From Pseudoscleropodium purum (lineage: Eukaryota; Streptophyta; Bryopsida; Hypnales; Brachytheciaceae): DNA of 64,000 nucleotides. The translations under genes were made by a program, and so were the position numbers. Where the stretch lies: contig OZ017795.1 in assembly GCA_963969395.1 (NCBI GenBank), positions 17,298,001 to 17,362,000 on the forward strand, in the 5' to 3' direction. The notes below the pieces were generated by a model. The model searched no databases and was not told the DNA's origin. It was given only the letters and a program-made list of their open reading frames with translations. This document shows, in pieces, positions 59,206 to 64,000 of the stretch (its first letter is position 1; each line of letters begins with the position of its first letter).

Positions 59206-60752
59206 TCTAGCTACAAAAATATATAAAATAATAATCAATAGTTGCACTTCTATCTTGCATGGAGAGATTTTTAGTCCAATTTTTGTTGATTTGGTTACAC
59301 ATTTTCTAGCAATGATATAAATCCCATAAGACTAAATGGGTTCATTCTATGCCTTGAAATTGTGAGTCACCAAGTGAGCCAATAATATTGTGGTTAATAA
59401 TTGAAGACAACTAAAATGATACATGAGCTCATATTTAGGTGTTTGCACAGCTTTGTCTATACCACTCATCTTCTACTTTTTGAGTGTTTGTTTAGTAGAA
59501 GAAAATTTTGTTGTAGTCAAAACAATGTACATGATGTTTTCAATTTTTTATAACAATAAACATCAAAGTCAATACAAATTTTCCATTGAAATTGATGTTT
59601 TTTGTTACAGAATGTATACAAAATAGTATACATTATGTAGATTGTGTTGACAACAATAAGGTTATTCAAATACTCAAATACTTATTCAAATAATTCAAAG
59701 AAAAAAAATATTTTTCCTAACTTGAAGATGCTCCTTTTCAAATATTTTTCATCTTTGGCAAATAAAAATTGTATTTTCTATACGTGTATTTAGATAGTGC
59801 ACTTTGAACATATATCAAAGGTGGACAATTTTCTACTTTTAGAAATTTTCTTATGTGTTTGTGTAAATTTAGTACAATTCTTTGTATCCCAATTTTGACT
59901 TTCAAATTTGTATTTTGGGATTGAAAACAATATTAAAACCTTCTAAATGGCCTAGGTAGACATCCAATTGGGGGCAATTAAAAAATAGTAAATAAATTGA
60001 AATGATTGGAAAAAATTACTAAATGTCTAAAACTAATACATATACCTTCCCTTCAAATTTAATAAAAAAACAAACATACAATGCAAAAGTTATGAATCAA
60101 AAACCACATGTTCAAGACCAAGGGGACAAGAAATAGGACAAGTGTTTCTTGCAATGATCCTTATAGCTCAAATTTTTATTCACCATAAAATCTTATAATA
60201 TTTGTAAAAACTGATTGAATTTTTTATAGGTTTCTTTATTTTTCAAGTTAACCTCTAATGCTAAAGTTCATGTTTTAGATGAAGAATAAAGTGCTTGAGA
60301 TGTTTTGCCCAAATAACTTTATATAAAATCATCTAAATAAAATTTTGCATCTTCAAATATTGCAACTTTTTTTAATGTATAATATAATGAATTTGACATA
60401 AGAACTGTACGATCTATCCTAAGATATAAGCAAAAATATGAAGAAAGATGTGTACATTAAATAGTTAATTGTAGAGGAAAAAAGAATTATTGTCTCAAAG
60501 AGCATTTTGATCCCTAGTATGGTAGGAAGAATATAGGAAAGTGAAGTATATTCAAAATTAAAATTACATGACTAACACTATGTATCATAATCTTAGATTT
60601 AGGTACATCAAATATACAACTAAGACATATAATATTCATTTTGGATGAATTATTTGATTAAAGAATACTTACATTTACAAGATATTTTGAAGCAAAATAA
60701 ATTTTGTTTTGAGAAGAATTCAAATAAAATTGTTACAAGTTCTTTTTTCCTT
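59206..60752. other. AT-rich intergenic DNA, nothing recognised
   Basis: Short open frames only, including 59423-59626 on the plus strand, which has no recognisable domain. Confidence 0.45.
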
Positions 60753-60866
60753 CACTAGAAGAAAATAGCATTTGCAAATTCAATGTAGAATTTTGCACTG
60801 GAACCACAAAATTGCAGAGAAGTATCAGATTGGTTTTGTTGAAATCAATGATGTTTTCTTCTAGTG
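60753..60866. mobile_element. 114-bp CACTA-type MITE with 3-bp target duplication
   Basis: Ends CACTAGAAGAAAA...TTTTCTTCTAGTG (13-bp perfect TIR), flanked by CTT on both sides (60750-60752, 60867-60869). Far too short to code. The ends resemble 51497-51657 but the interior differs. Confidence 0.85.
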
Positions 60867-60869
60867 CTT

Positions 60870-61342
60870 ACTACCTTGACATTAAATGATTTAGAACTTT
60901 GTACAAAAATCATAAAGCACCAATTAATCAAACTAGTCACATAGACAAGTAATAGACAATAATCAAATTTTCAATGAACTTAGATTCACTTCATATAGCT
61001 CCCACAAAAATTTCTTGAGAATGTTGATCTTTCATCCATTGGATATAGACTCTTTTAGGGTCTTTTCAGATTTGTTTGCTTTTCCATTTAGTAACTTCCA
61101 ATTCAATAAAGAATTTTAAAATCATTTTAATATTATTCCCTCTCTCTAATTAAGTGCATAATATTATTACCAAGTGCTAAAATCTCATTTAGATGGATGG
61201 TCCACATTCTCACTCCAACAAATTTTCATCCAAAATTTGAAAGCACAATTAATTTGAAATACAATCTAAACAAGCTAAAAAATACTAAATTTCTTAATGC
61301 AATGGGGAATTGTTGTAAAATGTAAATGTTGCAAAGGTTGTA
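60870..61342. other. AT-rich intergenic DNA, nothing recognised
   Basis: No frame, TIR or repeat of note. Confidence 0.45.
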
Positions 61343-62276
61343 TTAACCCCTAAAGTTCTTTGACTATGTTTTCACCAAAAATGCTCTAAAATTGCCATTT
61401 TTAGGACAAGTAACCAAAAAAAATTTAAAACATTTTTAAACACATCCAACCATAGGATCTTATAGTATGATAAGTTTAGAAGATGTGGAAAAAGATTTAG
61501 AAATTTCCACTATGTAGATTGCAAGATATTAGCATTTGAATTGACAAAAGCCTTTTTTGGCCTTGCAAAAATTTAGGTAGTTGCACTTCACAAGGTCACA
61601 TTTTTATGAAAAAATGTCTAAAATGGTTTCAACTCTTTAGATTAATTCTTCAAGGCAAGTTGACTACATGCCTGAAAAATTTCAAATCATTTAGAATTGC
61701 ATGTGACAACATATAGGAAAAAAATAGTAAGTAGAAAGAAGTAGAGAATGAATCAAAATACTAAATTGTTAATAATTTAGTTATGGAATTGAAAAATGCC
61801 AATTCCAATGGTTGTAATGTTTTAATAAACAATCTTCACCTAATGTTTTTATTTTTTTCAAAAATATTAAAAATTAAATTCAATAAAGAACTTCAAAGTT
61901 TATTTTGGAGAAGAGAATCCATAACCACCCACAAACTAAAACACCTCATAACTTTTGACGCATTGATCAAAATGTAATGATTCAAAGATTTTAATGTATA
62001 CATAAATCTAGAAGATTAATTTCAAATTTTTGTTTTTGGAAAAAGGGATTTTTTTAGATCTACCTAGACTCCCTGAGTTGAGAATTAAACTATTTATTAA
62101 GCCATAACTTTTGACTCATATTTCCAAATGTCCTAAAATTTAATATTCATCAAAGATATTCCTTGTCTATACCTTCTATTAAAATTTGGGTAAAAAATAT
62201 GGAAATTTCCACTTACATGCACCTACCCAAAAAAGTTATATTGCTAAAAAACACACCTTGGTTCTTTAGGGATTAA
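61343..62276 (+). mobile_element. TTAA-flanked element, copy A2
   Basis: TTAA at 61343-61346 and 62273-62276. The left terminus is CCCCTAAAGTTCTTTGAC; the right in reverse complement is TCCCTAAAGAACCAAGGTGT. The body is colinear with 5848-6774 and inverted 38641-39592. No coding frame above 64 codons. Confidence 0.65.
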
Positions 62277-63123
62277 CCCCTAAAGTTTTTAAAGTTGTGG
62301 TGGAGCCTTTCAAAACCTTGAGATCATTTTTGATGGAAATTTTGAAGGTTCTTTTTGAAATACTATAAGGGAGAAGAAAAATTTAGGTACACAGTAGCTA
62401 AAACAACTGGGATTGTTGTCCAAATGATAGAGTGCCTAAAGGATTTGGGACAACTTTGACAACCATTAGGCTTATATACTCATATTAGGATATGAGAAGG
62501 TGCCAAGGTCCATTCAAAAATGATAGAAATTCATGTTGTTTGGGTTGGGCATTGGATGAGGATGGTCTAGAAAATAGGGGACTTGGCAAGGCAAGTATGA
62601 GGGGAAGGGATCATGTTGTGTTTGGGTCCAAATAGCTACTTTAGACTCAACCAATATGTTGCTACAAGTTGTGGGATGATTTGAAGGTCTTCTCTACAAC
62701 ATGTAATTTATAAATTTAATTGGACTATTACTAGTTTCATTCAAAAAAAGTGCCTAGAACTACCAAATCTTCATACTTGCCTAGAATCATGGAACACAAT
62801 GAAGTGGGCTAAATCAACTTTGGAGCACAATCAAGTGGGTTTAACTCAATTTTAGAGACTCAAACATTATAGCAATAGAGTATGCAAGAAGAATGTACCA
62901 AAATTGTTTGCAAAACTTATAATTTGAAAAAAATTGTATCAATGTCATAAATTCGAATCCTTCCTTGAGGTCAAAGGCAAGTTTATCAATTTGCCAAACA
63001 AAAAACCACATTAATGTACTTCATAACAAGTTTCAATCTCAAATATTCTCTACTTACTTGCAAAATTAAGTGGCTCTTTTAATTGAAAGGCTCTACAAGA
63101 GCTTAAAAAACTTTAAGGGTTAA
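62273..63123. mobile_element. Second TTAA-flanked element sharing one TTAA with copy A2
   Basis: Starts TTAA-CCCCTAAAGTTTTTAAAG and ends, in reverse complement, TTAA-CCCTTAAAGTTTTTTAAG (63120-63123). About 17 of the first 20 bases pair. The interior differs from the A and B copies and is less AT-rich at 62400-62700. It abuts A2 with a single shared TTAA. Confidence 0.5.
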
Positions 63124-64000
63124 TACAATCATTGTAACATTTACATTTTGCAAAAATTCCTTGTTGCATTAAAAAAAATTATTATTATTTTTAGCTTGTT
63201 TGAATTGTATTTTAAAATTAATTGTGTTTCCAAATTTTCAATGAACATTTGTTGGAATGAGAATGTGACCATCTATCTAGATGAGATTGTAGTTATTAAA
63301 CGGTACTTCAAGCTATTGAATTGTTGTAGTTGGAAGAATAAACCAAGTGCACAAATTTGAAGAAAGATACCTTAAAAAGATGTGCACCATGATGGAAGGG
63401 AAGAGCGATGAGATTGAATTGCATTTGAATTCCTATCTTAAACTTGTAGTTTGTTGTGTACAATCAATAGTCACATATTTTACAATTTGGTCTACATTAC
63501 AATTTTATCAATTCTCATGAGATGTAACAAAAAGAAATTTAGGCTTCATTATGTCTTATCAAAATTAGAAATAGAGTATGTAGCATGTGTCCTTCATGAA
63601 CGAAGATATACTCAAAGCTTGCAAATTGTGAAAAATACACTAACTATTCATATGAATGTGGTACCAAATCTCCTACCTCCACAATTGGCACCTTTGATCC
63701 AAGTGCAATTCTATTATTTCTAATTTCACAAGTAAATATTCTATGTCTGACATTCTTGATAGATAATGTTGATCTTATTATGTCACAAATTCTTCATGAT
63801 CTAGATGTTGAAACCTTTAACAATTAAAAATTTGACATTGCAAAGAGAGATTCAAGCTGTGAAGAGTTTGAAGAAGACCTTTTTGGTGAAATAGATTATA
63901 TTACATAAGGCCCATAAAATTTAGAAAATTTGTAGTACTAAATGGAGTGCTTTTACGATGTACAATCATATAAAACTAATCCATGTTGATAATCAACCAA
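63124..64000. other. AT-rich end of the window with possible decayed coding sequence
   Basis: Plus-strand frames 63148-63360 and 63451-63723 are short. The phrase KLEIEYVACVLHERRY (about 63559-63606) vaguely recalls copia RNase H but is not enough to call it. Confidence 0.25.

Noticed and set aside
62940..62960. TTCGAATCC resembling the T-loop of a tRNA gene
   Set aside because: No matching acceptor, D-arm or anticodon arm upstream.

Overview
The window looks like nuclear DNA of a land plant. Two spliced genes have GT-AG introns and plant-type protein families, intergenic DNA is very AT-rich, and most of the rest is transposable elements: a Ty3/gypsy chromovirus, a Ty1/copia element, solo LTRs, and hAT-, CACTA- and other TIR-type small elements. 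I cannot fix the lineage from the sequence. No bacterial operon, CRISPR array, rRNA or convincing tRNA was seen.

Layout. 1-3160: a less AT-rich block with the last exon of an unidentified minus-strand gene (258-411) and a complete five-exon minus-strand gene for a Vma12/TMEM199-like V-ATPase assembly factor (783-2848). 3160-17340: AT-rich repeat DNA with a Stowaway-like element, a TTAA-flanked element, a solo LTR full of heat-shock elements (7806-8550), an LTR-retrotransposon 5' end remnant (10.4-11.0 kb), a 42-bp tandem repeat and a small TIR element. 17346-21200: a decayed copia element on the minus strand, interrupted by a GC-rich hAT-type element. 21.2-28.3 kb: AT-rich, no firm gene. 28333-32519: a gypsy chromovirus with both LTRs and a TAACC target duplication that has lost reverse transcriptase and RNase H. 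33.5-39.6 kb: TTAA-flanked repeats and a MITE. 41163-43318: a four- to five-exon histidine phosphatase (phosphoglycerate mutase-like) gene with a GC-richer upstream region to about 44.0 kb. 44.1-46.7 kb: a 1-kb foldback between direct repeats. 46.97-48.1 kb: a gene-like GC-rich island with no identified gene. 48.3-64 kb: more TTAA elements, CACTA and other MITEs, a 2.1-kb solo LTR (53899-56040) and a near-perfect 91-bp-arm hairpin (57991-58194).

The two host genes are unrelated housekeeping-type genes about 38 kb apart; nothing suggests they work together. The most unusual features are: (1) a dispersed family of non-autonomous elements whose termini read TTAA-CCCCTAAAG, the signature expected for piggyBac-type transposons, with at least seven members here; (2) a solo LTR whose U3 holds six perfect three-unit heat-shock elements directly upstream of a TATA box; (3) the long hairpin at 58 kb; (4) the chromovirus with young LTRs but no RT/RNase H.

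All identity statements come from alignment by eye. Gene models rest on reading-frame continuity across consensus splice sites, without transcript evidence.
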